Notes: generated from the letters alone by a model not told the origin. A DNA stretch of 16,729 nt from CAZDDW01 sp964480695 (GCA_964480695.1 CAYZPO010000020.1:1-16729); one strand, 5' to 3'. Shown: positions 1 through 7,553, numbered from the stretch's first letter. Program-made: numbers and translations.

Positions 1-28
1 CTTCAAGTTTTTTTATTTTTTTAGCCAT
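1..28 (-). CDS. 5' end of a further minus-strand gene, cut by the window edge
   Basis: Reading the minus strand past the gyrB stop, an ATG occurs after 3 nt and opens a frame that runs to the window edge as MAKKIKKLE. Only nine codons are visible, so the product cannot be identified. The tight spacing to gyrB (stop at 34-32, ATG at 28-26) suggests co-transcription. gyrA is a plausible partner because gyrB and gyrA are often neighbours, but nothing in nine lysine-rich residues proves it. Confidence 0.45.
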
Positions 29-31
29 GTT

Positions 32-2038
32 CTAAATATCCAAATTCTGTACTGCCTTGGCATGAGTTTGGATAAACTTTTTTCGAGGGGCCACGTCTGC
101 GCCCATTAACACATCAAAGATTTGGTCAGCACGTCGAGCATCTTCCACGGTTACCTGCTTCATCAATCGGGTCACTGGATCCATGGTTGTATGCCAGAGC
201 TGATCCGGATTCATTTCTCCCAGACCCTTGTAGCGCTGAACACCGATTACTGCGTCACTCTTTTTGCCTTTAGACATTTGAGCGGTCGCTTTTTCTTTCT
301 CTTCATCAGTATAAACCCAACGCACATCTTTTCCAAGTGACAAGCGGTACAACGGTGGTTGGGCAATATAAATGTGGCCTTGGGATACGAGTTCAGGGAA
401 GTAGCGGTAGAACAAAGTTAAGAGCAGAGTTCGAATGTGGGCTCCGTCTACATCAGCATCAGTCATGATTACGACATGATCGTATCGTAGCTTTTCAATA
501 TCAAACATTTCACCGATGTTGGTTCCCAAAGCAATGATCAGGGCCTTAAGTTCAGTATTGGCTAACATTTTGTCGAGTCGAGCGCGTTCAACGTTTAAAA
601 TCTTACCGCGTAAAGGTAGGATAGCCTGAGTTTTGCGATCACGCCCTTGTTTAGCTGAACCACCAGCAGAATCTCCCTCAACAATGTACAGCTCTGACTT
701 GGAAGCATCACGGCTAGAACAGTCAGCTAGTTTACCTGGAAGGGTCAGACCTTCAAGCATACCTTTGCGTAACACAGTGTCACGTGCTGCCCGAGCCGCT
801 GCCCGAGCCTGGGCTGCTAGAACACATTTACCGATAATGGCTTCAGCATCCTTTGGGTGTTCTTCAAGATAAATTTTGAAAGCATCAGCAAAGACAGACT
901 CAACTGCGGTGCGGGCTTCTGGGTTTCCCAGCTTAGCCTTGGTCTGTCCTTCAAACTGTGGCTCTTTGATTTTGACACTAATTACTGTGGTCAGTCCTTC
1001 GCGCACATCATCTCCGGTCAGGTTAGAGTCTTTTTCTTTAAGCAAGTTCTTACCACGAGCGTAGTTGTTCAGTTCTCGAGTCAGGGCTGTTTTGAATCCT
1101 GAAAGGTGCATTCCACCCTCAGGGTTGGCAATGTTGTTAGCAAAACAGGAGATCGATTCATGATAGTCCTCAGTGTACTGCAAAGCAACCTCAACTTCGA
1201 CATCTGTTGGAGCGTCGTGTTTAGCAATATAGAAAACGTTCGGATGCTTGATCGACTTACCAACATTGATGTGGCGGACGTAAGAAGCAATTCCACCTTC
1301 GAAATAAAATGTATGACTGCGCTTGGCTTTCTTGTCTCGATCATCCATGACCGTGATTTTGATTCCTTTGGTCAGATAAGCCTGGTTGCGCAAGTGATCC
1401 AGAATGGTTTGAAAATCAAATTCAATAGTTTCAAAAATACTGGCGTCAGGCTCGAAAGTAATCGTGGTTCCAGATCCTCTTGCTTTTCCAACAGCCTTTG
1501 CTTTGCTTTTTGGTTTTCCAACGCTGTATTCCTGTTGCCAAAGTTTTCCATCACGTTTTACCTCAGCTTTGAGATAAGTTGATAAAGCGTTTACAACAGA
1601 AACACCAACTCCGTGTAGTCCTCCAGAAACTTTATAACCACCAGCTCCGAATTTTCCACCAGCATGTAGTTTAGTTAGCACGAGTTCGAGAGCGGATTTT
1701 TTAAACTGTGGATGAATGTCTACCGGGATACCACGTCCGTTGTCCGTGACTGAGACTTTGTTTCCTGGAAGCAGCTTCACAACAATTTCATCACAAAAAC
1801 CAGCCATGGCTTCATCAATGGCGTTATCTACGACCTCCCAAACCAAGTGGTGCAGTCCACTGGCACTAGTGGATCCAATGTACATTCCCGGACGCTTACG
1901 CACTGGCTCTAGGCCTTCCAGGACCTGAATCTCTTTGGCACCGTATCCAGACTTTTTGGCTTTCTTCTTAACGATTTTTTTGACCGGCTTCTTTACGCTT
2001 TTCTTAGCGACTTTTTTAGCAGGTTTCTTTGTGGGCAT
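32..2038 (-). CDS. gyrB: DNA gyrase subunit B
   Basis: ATPase subunit of the type IIA topoisomerase that introduces negative supercoils. Seen in the 668-aa product: GHKL ATPase motifs with EVVDNAIDEA (Glu68 and Asn72 correspond to the catalytic Glu42 and Mg-binding Asn46 of E. coli GyrB), DNGRGIP (99-105), the glycine-rich ATP lid GGLHGVGVSVVNALS (139-153) and QTK (365-367). The Toprim domain follows, with EGDSAGG (Glu454) and the acidic triad in TDADVD (Asp527, Asp529), then the C-terminal QRYKGLGEMNPDQLW (601-615). The family is usually about 640 aa. The extra length is an N-terminal tail of about 30 residues made almost only of Lys, Ala, Val and Pro. ParE is possible in principle. No Shine-Dalgarno sequence precedes the ATG. 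An extended -10 (TGCTAAAAT on minus, 2088-2080) lies about 40 nt upstream. Confidence 0.95.
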   Translation of the reverse strand: MPTKKPAKKVAKKSVKKPVKKIVKKKAKKSGYGAKEIQVLEGLEPVRKRPGMYIGSTSASGLHHLVWEVVDNAIDEAMAGFCDEIVVKLLPGNKVSVTDNGRGIPVDIHPQFKKSALELVLTKLHAGGKFGAGGYKVSGGLHGVGVSVVNALSTYLKAEVKRDGKLWQQEYSVGKPKSKAKAVGKARGSGTTITFEPDASIFETIEFDFQTILDHLRNQAYLTKGIKITVMDDRDKKAKRSHTFYFEGGIASYVRHINVGKSIKHPNVFYIAKHDAPTDVEVEVALQYTEDYHESISCFANNIANPEGGMHLSGFKTALTRELNNYARGKNLLKEKDSNLTGDDVREGLTTVISVKIKEPQFEGQTKAKLGNPEARTAVESVFADAFKIYLEEHPKDAEAIIGKCVLAAQARAAARAARDTVLRKGMLEGLTLPGKLADCSSRDASKSELYIVEGDSAGGSAKQGRDRKTQAILPLRGKILNVERARLDKMLANTELKALIIALGTNIGEMFDIEKLRYDHVVIMTDADVDGAHIRTLLLTLFYRYFPELVSQGHIYIAQPPLYRLSLGKDVRWVYTDEEKEKATAQMSKGKKSDAVIGVQRYKGLGEMNPDQLWHTTMDPVTRLMKQVTVEDARRADQIFDVLMGADVAPRKKFIQTHAKAVQNLDI

Positions 2039-2079
2039 AAAAGAAAAATAACTCTATTTGCTCAAAATTTTCTGAGGCT

Positions 2080-2088
2080 ATTTTAGCA
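2080..2088 (-). promoter_or_regulatory. Possible gyrB promoter, extended -10 element
   Basis: On the minus strand TGC followed by TAAAAT forms an extended -10 (TAAAAT at 2085-2080). No good -35 lies 16-18 nt upstream, so recognition would rest on the TG extension. Start would be near 2073, giving a leader of about 35 nt without a Shine-Dalgarno sequence. Confidence 0.4.
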
Positions 2089-2100
2089 TGATTTTAGTAA

Positions 2101-2142
2101 AAGGGGAAGGGTCAATCGCTGTTGACAAACCCCTTATTTTTT
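2101..2142 (+). terminator. Terminator-like hairpin upstream of the GC-rich cassette
   Basis: AAGGGG (2101-2106) pairs with CCCCTT (2130-2135). Inside it GTCAA (2111-2115) pairs with TTGAC (2122-2126). The outer arm is followed by ATTTTTT (2136-2142), the shape of a plus-strand intrinsic terminator. No plus-strand gene lies upstream, since gyrB runs the other way. It is therefore either an attenuator for the next gene, a guard against read-through, or a boundary remnant of the cassette. Confidence 0.45.
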
Positions 2143-2203
2143 GGTTAGCTCTATGGGACTTGAACGTCAGAAAACGACCCATGAGGTCGGGAGAGGAATC
2201 AGA

Positions 2204-2605
2204 ATGCCCAACGTGACCATTAAGGGAATCGTTCCTGGAGTCAGGGCCACCGGTGAACTCAAACAGAGTGTTGCCGAGGCGTTGGCCGGGATGGAAGAGT
2301 TGGGAATCGAGCCCAGGCAGGTCAGGGTCTGGACCCCGGCCGACATCGAGCCGTACACGGCCAGTCCGGCGCTGCGGGCCTCGATCGTCGATCTGTTCGA
2401 CGAGCCGGAGGGTAAGGCGCCGCGTACCAAGGAGACCTGTGACACGGTGTCCGACGTCCTGAAGGTCGTGATCGCCCGTTGGGCCAGGGAGCACATGCCG
2501 CGGTGTCACGATCTCGAAGCACGCGTCTCCCTGCATGGCATGAGGGAGGATGGCTACGCCACCTGCGATCCGCACGACCTGGCCGATGAGTCTGCCGGCG
2601 ACTGA
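2204..2605 (+). CDS. Unassigned 133-aa protein, N-terminus resembling tautomerase-superfamily proteins
   Basis: Start chosen at 2204 because GAGAGG lies just upstream and the product then begins MPNVTIKG. An in-frame TTG at 2141 would add 21 residues but lies in the preceding hairpin. The first 43 residues read as beta-alpha-beta: a short strand, a helix (ELKQSVAEALAGMEEL) and a strand (PRQVRVW). With Pro2 this resembles the 4-oxalocrotonate tautomerase layout, whose catalytic residue is the N-terminal proline after Met removal. Residues about 75-115 (helix, then strand EARVSL) could be a second degenerate unit. This is a pattern resemblance only, and no function is claimed. GC is clearly higher than in gyrB, suggesting transfer or a distinct expression class. 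It is followed 47 nt later by another GC-rich gene. Confidence 0.75.
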   Translation: MPNVTIKGIVPGVRATGELKQSVAEALAGMEELGIEPRQVRVWTPADIEPYTASPALRASIVDLFDEPEGKAPRTKETCDTVSDVLKVVIARWAREHMPRCHDLEARVSLHGMREDGYATCDPHDLADESAGD

Positions 2606-2652
2606 ACCGAACCACAACACCCCAACCGGCTCGCTAGAGTCTGAGGGAGGGA

Positions 2653-3192
2653 ATGATGACACAGAAGTACACGTCTCGATCTGCGCTCGCGCGGGATTTG
2701 ATCCGCTGGCTCGAGATCCAGATCCCGAAGTTGATCCGCGCCGATGCCAAGAACAAGCTGAAAGGCCGAGCCGGTGGTTGCCTCACGGTAATCGATCCGA
2801 AGGTGAGCCGAACTCGCCCGATCCTGCAGGTCTACATCGGCGAGGTGGTCGAGGAGAAGTTCAGCAAGTACGGTGACCTCAGCCTGGAGAAGGCCACCCG
2901 TATGGCCGAGCATCCCGAACACTGGTGCAGTGCTCAGAGCCGGGATCCGGACGACATCACCGAAGATCAGCTCGCGGCCGAAGGGGGTCGGCAGCGGCGC
3001 TGGGGTGGTGCGATCCGGTCGCACAAGACCGGTCTGATCTACTCCTTCTCGGGCCTGCCTGAGGCCTGCGATCATGCCATGATGGTCTGGGTTGTCTCGA
3101 TCGTGGAGAACTGGAGTGAAGATGATATCACCCAGTTCATGCACTATCTGGATGACATTCCGATGTGGAACGACATGATCCGAGCCGCCTGA
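2653..3192 (+). CDS. Unassigned 179-aa protein, GC-rich cassette
   Basis: The strong ribosome site AGGGAGGG sits immediately before two tandem ATGs (2653 and 2656), and either may be used. I do not recognise the family. The product appears soluble, with no signal peptide or membrane segment. It has an amphipathic N-terminus (SALARDLIRWLEIQIPKLI), a mixed middle part with one Cys (SGLPEACDHA, about 138-147) and a Trp- and acid-rich C-terminus (ENWSEDDITQFMHYLDD). The stretch RWGGAIRSHKTGLIYSFSG (about 114-132) looks like a beta-hairpin core. It shares strand, high GC and codon choice (C/G-ending codons) with the preceding gene, 47 nt away, so the two are probably one transcription unit ending at the hairpin at 3226-3288. 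Confidence 0.78.
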   Translation: MMTQKYTSRSALARDLIRWLEIQIPKLIRADAKNKLKGRAGGCLTVIDPKVSRTRPILQVYIGEVVEEKFSKYGDLSLEKATRMAEHPEHWCSAQSRDPDDITEDQLAAEGGRQRRWGGAIRSHKTGLIYSFSGLPEACDHAMMVWVVSIVENWSEDDITQFMHYLDDIPMWNDMIRAA

Positions 3193-3225
3193 ACCGCACC
3201 TTCAACGTCAACTGACGACACACTC

Positions 3226-3288
3226 ACCCCGCGCCAACCGCGTCTAGGCCCTTCGCCTGCCCGGTAGGTGCGGGGTCTTGTTATTTTT
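3226..3288 (+). terminator. Intrinsic terminator of the GC-rich cassette
   Basis: ACCCCGCGC (3226-3234) pairs with GTGCGGGGT (3268-3276) with one G-U pair. The enclosed arm holds a second small stem (AGGC 3246-3249 with GCCT 3255-3258). It is followed by the T-rich run CTTGTTATTTTT. Confidence 0.65.
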
Positions 3289-3296
3289 GCTATAAT
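3288..3296 (+). promoter_or_regulatory. Extended -10 promoter for the 3306-7529 gene row; start probably leaderless
   Basis: TGCTATAAT (3288-3296) is a perfect extended -10. The next gene's ATG is at 3306, only 10 nt after the box, so transcription should begin within 0-3 nt of the start codon. It overlaps the T-tract of the preceding terminator, so one unit ends and the next begins within about 25 nt. Confidence 0.7.
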
Positions 3297-3305
3297 AAAG
3301 ACACT

Positions 3306-4205
3306 ATGGAGGGTGAATATCAGGCTCCAGATATTGGGGCTGTTGAGAAACGATATAAGTGGTCCTTGTTGTGGATCAAGGTACGAGAACCGCTGCGCAA
3401 GTCCGGTTTGGTGATTTGGGCTGTAGTGGATGTACTTTTGATCCTTTTTGTTTTATGGACCATGATTGATACATACCTGATCAGTTATGAAGGTGAGCGA
3501 GCGCTATTTGCCGGCATGGCTTTGAATCAAAGTAATCGTCATCAAGTTGTTCTGTCCACTGTGCCTGAAGCTTTGAAGTTATCAGATGCTGATGTTTTTG
3601 CTTTAGGTGATGGTCGGTTTGATTTTTACGCTCAGGTCGAGAATAAGAACGAGAACTATTGGATTGAGTTTGATTACTATTTTGAATACAGCGGGGAACT
3701 GGTAACTGAATCTCGATCAGGCTATGTTTACCCACTCAGCTCTAAACCGCTGATCGATCTGGCTGTGGAACTCAACACCAATCCTCAAACAACGCAGGTG
3801 GTGATTGAGAATGTGGAATGGCATTTTGTTGATCCACACCTGATTCCTGATTTTGCCGCTTTCCTTGAAGATCGTTTAGATTTTGAGATTGTGGAGACTG
3901 ACTATGTTCCTTCGCTAGATTTTGATACAGTGGTAGCCCGGAGCAGTTTTACTGTGGAGAACCAAACCGCTTACGGTTATTGGGAGCCTGTTTTCTACGT
4001 CCTGCTTTATCGAGGGACTTCAGTCGCTGGAGTAACCCAGGCCATAATTCCTGAGTTTGCTCCTGGTGATGAACGGACTGTGGAACAGAACTGGTTTGGA
4101 ACCTTGCCAGCAGTGACCAAAGTTGAAGTTATCCCAGAGGTTGATTTGCTGGACACAGATTCTTACTTACCTTTAGAAGGTGACATCCAGGAGGACTTAC
4201 ATTAG
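3306..4205 (+). CDS. Single-pass membrane-anchored protein of unknown function, upstream of rodA
   Basis: 299 aa. A cytoplasmic N-terminus of about 33 residues rich in Lys, Arg, Glu and Trp is followed by one hydrophobic segment at about 35-56 (LVIWAVVDVLLILFVLWTMI). A roughly 240-residue extracytoplasmic part is rich in aromatic residues and beta-type alternation, so two or more beta domains are likely (breaks near 175 and 265). I recognise no catalytic motif. It ends 3 nt before rodA, and the rodA ribosome site (GGAGG) lies in its last codons, so the two are translationally coupled. A role near RodA in envelope growth is inferred from position only. The start is fixed by the extended -10 just upstream. 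Confidence 0.82.
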   Translation: MEGEYQAPDIGAVEKRYKWSLLWIKVREPLRKSGLVIWAVVDVLLILFVLWTMIDTYLISYEGERALFAGMALNQSNRHQVVLSTVPEALKLSDADVFALGDGRFDFYAQVENKNENYWIEFDYYFEYSGELVTESRSGYVYPLSSKPLIDLAVELNTNPQTTQVVIENVEWHFVDPHLIPDFAAFLEDRLDFEIVETDYVPSLDFDTVVARSSFTVENQTAYGYWEPVFYVLLYRGTSVAGVTQAIIPEFAPGDERTVEQNWFGTLPAVTKVEVIPEVDLLDTDSYLPLEGDIQEDLH

Positions 4206-4208
4206 AAT

Positions 4209-5342
4209 ATGCTAAAAAATCCTGGTTTTTTAAGACAATTTGATTGGTTTTTGTTTGCTGCTGTTTTTGCATTAGTGCTGATGGGGCTGGCCGCGATCTA
4301 TAGCGTGGCTCTTTCTCAGGTCAGTGCTGATTTTATTTTCGTTAAAAAACAGGTTTTGGCTTTGGTCATCGGATCAGTCTTTTTTGGGCTGTTTGCTTTG
4401 TCTAATTATCGTCTGCTCCGCAGTTACAGTTTGGTTTTGTACGTAATCGGAATTCTATTGTTGATTGGAGTGTTAATTTTTGGCACTACGGTTCGAGGGA
4501 CCACAGGGTGGTTCAGTATGGCCGGATTTAGTTTCCAGCCGGTCGAGTTAATGAAGATCATTCTGGTCATTGTCTTGGCTCGATATTTTAGCGAGCGCGC
4601 GCGCCGACGTTTAGGTTGGCGGGAGATTCTGGAAAGTGGAGCCTTGACCGCCTTGCCAGCCGGGTTGGTTTTGTTTCAGCCTGACCTTGGTTCAGCACTG
4701 GTCTTGATCGCTCTTTGGGGAGTAGTGGTGATTGTGGCTGGAATCCGTAAGTTGCAGTTATTGATTTTAGCTGTTGGCTTTTCTTTGGTTTCAGTCTTGT
4801 CCTGGTTCTGGGTCTTAGCTGAATATCAAAAAGCACGCATCATGACTTTTCTAACCCCGGCCAGTGATCCGTTAGGACAAGGGTATAACGTGATGCAAGC
4901 GATTATTGCTATTGGTTCTGGTGGATGGTTCGGGCGAGGTCTTGGTTTTGGTTCACAAAGCCAACTTAAGTTTTTACCTGAAGCCCAAACCGATTTTATT
5001 TTCGCGGTGATCGCTGAGGAGTTAGGTTTTTTTGGAGTTCTTCTGGTGCTAGTGGCCTTTGCTTTTTTAATGGCCCGCATTCTTAGATTGATCAAGCTGG
5101 CTTCTGATAATTTCACTAGCTACTTGCTCCTTGGAATCGGAACAGTCATCTTTTTTCAATTCCTGGTTAACATCGGTATGAACTTAGGTCTGCTTCCGGT
5201 TACTGGAATTGCTTTGCCTTTGGTTAGTTATGGAGGTTCATCCTTGCTCATGGTTTTAATCATGGTGGGAATTGTGGAAAGTATTGCCTTACGCACGCGA
5301 ACAGCCAAGACTCGTTTGTCCGCCCAAGAAATGTTACAATAA
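4209..5342 (+). CDS. rodA: Rod shape-determining protein RodA, SEDS peptidoglycan polymerase
   Basis: 377-aa polytopic membrane protein of the SEDS (RodA/FtsW/SpoVE) family, which polymerises lipid II into glycan strands with a class B PBP during elongation. Seen: about ten hydrophobic segments, FGTTVRGTTGWF (about 95-106), FQPDLGSALV (Asp159), and the signature PEAQTDFIFAVIAEELGFFG, in which Asp262 matches the essential catalytic aspartate of RodA. The C-terminal family motif TGIALPLVSYGGSSL follows. The extracellular GRGLGFGSQSQLKFLPEAQTD stretch favours RodA over FtsW. Length is normal (about 370-380 aa). No PBP gene is in the window, so its partner lies elsewhere. Confidence 0.93.
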   Translation: MLKNPGFLRQFDWFLFAAVFALVLMGLAAIYSVALSQVSADFIFVKKQVLALVIGSVFFGLFALSNYRLLRSYSLVLYVIGILLLIGVLIFGTTVRGTTGWFSMAGFSFQPVELMKIILVIVLARYFSERARRRLGWREILESGALTALPAGLVLFQPDLGSALVLIALWGVVVIVAGIRKLQLLILAVGFSLVSVLSWFWVLAEYQKARIMTFLTPASDPLGQGYNVMQAIIAIGSGGWFGRGLGFGSQSQLKFLPEAQTDFIFAVIAEELGFFGVLLVLVAFAFLMARILRLIKLASDNFTSYLLLGIGTVIFFQFLVNIGMNLGLLPVTGIALPLVSYGGSSLLMVLIMVGIVESIALRTRTAKTRLSAQEMLQ

Positions 5343-5387
5343 GAATGTATGTTACCTCTTTCTGGATCTGATCTTTGGGGAGACGGA

Positions 5388-5684
5388 GTGAAAATAATTT
5401 CGCGCTGCCCCCTTTGTGACAATCAGAGCGATAAAATAGACACGCATATTTTGGGAGATAACGGTGAAAGTCGTTTATTACATTTACGCTGTCAAAAGTG
5501 CAGTAATTCGATCTTGGCCCTGGTTCTGGTATCTCCAGGCGGGGTAAGTTCTCTAGGCCTGTTAACGGATTTGACCTTTGAAGATGTACGACGCTTTAAA
5601 GCTGGTAACAGCGTGACTATAGATGATGTGATTAGGATTCACGAGGTTCTGGAAAATAGCGGCTTGACATTTTCCCAGGATTAA
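5388..5684 (+). CDS. Small zinc-ribbon protein of unknown function
   Basis: I prefer a GTG start at 5388, preceded by GGGGAG at 5-nt spacing, giving 98 aa. An in-frame ATG at 5349 would add 13 poorly structured residues and lacks a ribosome site. Two CxxC pairs (CPLC at 7-10 and CQKC at 35-38) form a treble-clef or rubredoxin-like zinc site. The rest predicts a beta strand (ALVLVSPGGV) and a C-terminal helix (TIDDVIRIHEVLENS). The motif VTIDDVIRIHEVL is reminiscent of small adaptor proteins, but I cannot name the family. It lies between rodA and the L25 gene, same strand, with short gaps, so it is probably in the same row. Its 3' end carries a TTGACA that may serve the next gene. Confidence 0.75.
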   Translation: MKIISRCPLCDNQSDKIDTHILGDNGESRLLHLRCQKCSNSILALVLVSPGGVSSLGLLTDLTFEDVRRFKAGNSVTIDDVIRIHEVLENSGLTFSQD

Positions 5685-5692
5685 GGCAAACT
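5664..5692 (+). promoter_or_regulatory. Possible internal promoter for the L25 gene
   Basis: TTGACA (5664-5669) lies in the last codons of the zinc-ribbon gene. At 17-nt spacing the -10 would be CAAACT (5687-5692), which matches the consensus at only three positions. The perfect -35 is the main support. Confidence 0.35.
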
Positions 5693-5718
5693 AGCGGGCG
5701 TTATTAAGCTAGAAATTT

Positions 5719-6453
5719 ATGGAAACGATTATATTACAGGCTGAGCCGCGAGAGGTGGTAGGCCGAAAAACGGATACCTTAAGAGAAGAGTCTGTTGTAC
5801 CAGGAGTTGTTTATGGTCCAAAGGCTGAACCAATCAATGTTCAGGTCAAGCATAATGATTTGGTGGCTGTGTTTAGAACAGTTGGACGCAGTAGTTTGGT
5901 TGATCTGGAGATCGCTGGTGGTAAGACAGCCAAAGTGATTATTCAGGATGTGCAACGGGACCCGATCAAGGACGACATCACTCACGCTGATTTCTATCAG
6001 GTCGATATGACTAAAGAGGTCTCGGCCACGGTTCGACTGGAATTCACTGGTTCTTCAGTTGCGGTTAAAGAACTTGGAGGAACTTTGGTTAAGGCTCGGA
6101 ACACGGTTGAAGTTAAGGGCCTCCCTGACAAATTGGTAGGTTCGATTGAAGTGGATATTACTAAGTTAGAAACTTTTGATGACGTGATTCATGTTAAGGA
6201 CGTACCTCTTCCAGAGGGTCTAGTCTGGGACATGGATGATGAGCGAGCTGTAGCTCTGGTAAATCCACCACGAACTGAAGAACAGATGGCTGCCCTTGAA
6301 GAGGCTCCAGAAGAAGTTGAGGTTACTGGTGCTGATGAAGCCGAAGAAGGTGAAGAGGGTGAAGAAGGTAAGAAAGATGGAGATGAAGCCAAAGACTCTG
6401 GAGAGTCAGACAAGAAGGGGGACGGCGGTGAGTCCGCTGAAGACTCAAAGTAA
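5719..6453 (+). CDS. rplY: 50S ribosomal protein L25 / general stress protein Ctc
   Basis: Binds 5S rRNA in the large subunit. This is the two-domain Ctc/TL5 form. The N-terminal 5S-binding domain (about 1-90) shows EPREVVGRKTDTLREESVVPGVVYGP and the VQRDPIKDDITHADFYQV segment. The C-terminal beta domain (about 95-185) shows LGGTLVKARNTVEVKGLPDKLVGSIEVD and LPEGLVWDMDDERAVALVNPP. A low-complexity Glu/Asp/Gly/Lys tail of about 55 residues (190-244) is longer than in many members and is probably disordered. Start at 5719 fits METIILQAE. Its stop codon TAA shares one base with the next ATG (TAATG), indicating coupling to the DUF3048 gene. Confidence 0.92.
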   Translation: METIILQAEPREVVGRKTDTLREESVVPGVVYGPKAEPINVQVKHNDLVAVFRTVGRSSLVDLEIAGGKTAKVIIQDVQRDPIKDDITHADFYQVDMTKEVSATVRLEFTGSSVAVKELGGTLVKARNTVEVKGLPDKLVGSIEVDITKLETFDDVIHVKDVPLPEGLVWDMDDERAVALVNPPRTEEQMAALEEAPEEVEVTGADEAEEGEEGEEGKKDGDEAKDSGESDKKGDGGESAEDSK

Positions 6454-7529
6454 TGACCATACCAAAACCAACTCAAAAACAGTTGATAATTGTAAGCGCG
6501 GTGATTTTAGCAATCACCGCTGCTTTGATTCTTGCGGCTTTAAGTGAGCACGTTTTTCCTCAGCTGCAAGAGCGGGTAGAACAAGTGATTGATCCGCAAA
6601 GCGGAGTTGAAACACCGTACCGCCATCCATTAACCGGTGAACCGTCTTTTGATGAAGTGGAAAGACCACATATTTATGGAGTGATGGTGGAGAACATGGT
6701 TGAAGCTTGGCCTTTGTCCGGAATTGATCAGGCCTTTTTGGTGATCGAGGCTCCGGTGGAAGCTGCGATTCCTCGCCTGTTAGCTTTTTATTATCAAGGA
6801 CAGGAAGTGAACAAGATCGGTCCGGTACGTTCGGCTCGGCCGTACTATCTTAATTGGAACGAAGAGCTTGAGGCCATGTATGTTCATGTTGGTGGTAGCC
6901 CAGACGCTCTGAATCAGATTCGTTATAGTGATATGTTGGATTTGAATGAGTTCTATTACGGTTGGTTCTTCTGGCGTAGTGACAGCCGTTCTGCTCCACA
7001 CAACACTTACATTTCGTCTGAGCTTTTGGATTCGGCTTATGAAGAAGTTAGTTCTTGGGAAACTGTGCTGGATCCTGAGTATGGACTGTGGTCGTTCAAG
7101 GATGATGTCGCTGAGGATGAGCGTCCGGAGTATCAGATGGTAACCATGAACTTTTCACCATACTTTGGAGGTTTGTATGAGGCAGGTTGGGAGTACGATC
7201 CTGAAACAAATGATTACGTTCGCTATCAAAGCGGGTATGAGATGACACTGCTCGAAGGTGATGGCGTACGTGCGAATAATATTGCTATCCTTGAGACAGA
7301 TATTGTGGTTTTGGATGAGATCGGACGACGACAGATTACAACTGCAGGTGAGGGTCCGGCCATGGTTATTCAGGATGGGCAGGTGATCATGGGTACCTGG
7401 TCTAAGCCTTCGTCTGAAGGGCGGTTGCGTTTTTATGATAATGAAACCGGCGAAGAAATCATGTTCAACGCCGGGGTAACTTGGATTGAGGTTTTGGATG
7501 ATCTTGAAGACGTTAAAATCAAAACGTAG
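6453..7529 (+). CDS. DUF3048 (YerB-like) envelope protein
   Basis: 358 aa with an N-terminal membrane anchor (about 11-29, LIIVSAVILAITAALILAA) and an extracytoplasmic body. Family signatures seen: HPLTGE near 50, GVMVENMVEAWPLSGIDQA (about 72-90), the PRLLAFYY segment, and KIGPVRSARPYYLNW (about 120-134), followed by a C-terminal beta region with GTW and FNAGVTWIEV. These are the conserved blocks of DUF3048, found in Gram-positive bacteria (B. subtilis YerB) and Patescibacteria. The biochemical role is not established. There is no lipobox cysteine, so it is anchored by the helix rather than by lipid. The stop TAG lies inside the left arm of the 28-nt palindrome at 7526-7553. Confidence 0.88.
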   Translation: MTIPKPTQKQLIIVSAVILAITAALILAALSEHVFPQLQERVEQVIDPQSGVETPYRHPLTGEPSFDEVERPHIYGVMVENMVEAWPLSGIDQAFLVIEAPVEAAIPRLLAFYYQGQEVNKIGPVRSARPYYLNWNEELEAMYVHVGGSPDALNQIRYSDMLDLNEFYYGWFFWRSDSRSAPHNTYISSELLDSAYEEVSSWETVLDPEYGLWSFKDDVAEDERPEYQMVTMNFSPYFGGLYEAGWEYDPETNDYVRYQSGYEMTLLEGDGVRANNIAILETDIVVLDEIGRRQITTAGEGPAMVIQDGQVIMGTWSKPSSEGRLRFYDNETGEEIMFNAGVTWIEVLDDLEDVKIKT

Positions 7530-7553
7530 AGACAAGGCATGCCTTGTCTCTAC
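7526..7553. terminator. 28-nt perfect palindrome, bidirectional terminator and shared stop codons
   Basis: GTAGAGACAAGGCA (7526-7539) is followed directly by its exact reverse complement (7540-7553). Both flanks are T-rich when read outward (AGATTTTG on plus, GTTTTGATTTT on minus), so it can end both converging transcripts. Its outer arms contain TAG on each strand: 7527-7529 stops the DUF3048 gene and 7552-7550 stops prmC. Confidence 0.85.

Noticed and set aside
786..809. 12-nt tandem duplication in gyrB
   Set aside because: Two copies of GCTGCCCGAGCC encode the Ala/Arg-rich helix that is low-complexity in all GyrB proteins; probably composition, not an inserted element.
2122..2150. Promoter with TTGACA at 2122-2127 for the 133-aa gene
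   Set aside because: At 17-nt spacing the -10 would be TTAGCT, a poor match, and TTGACA is part of the hairpin's 3' arm. The real promoter of this cassette is not identified.
6593..6605. TCCGC-AAA-GCGGA hairpin in the DUF3048 gene
   Set aside because: A single 5-bp stem in a region where the protein matches the family; expected by chance in a window of this size.
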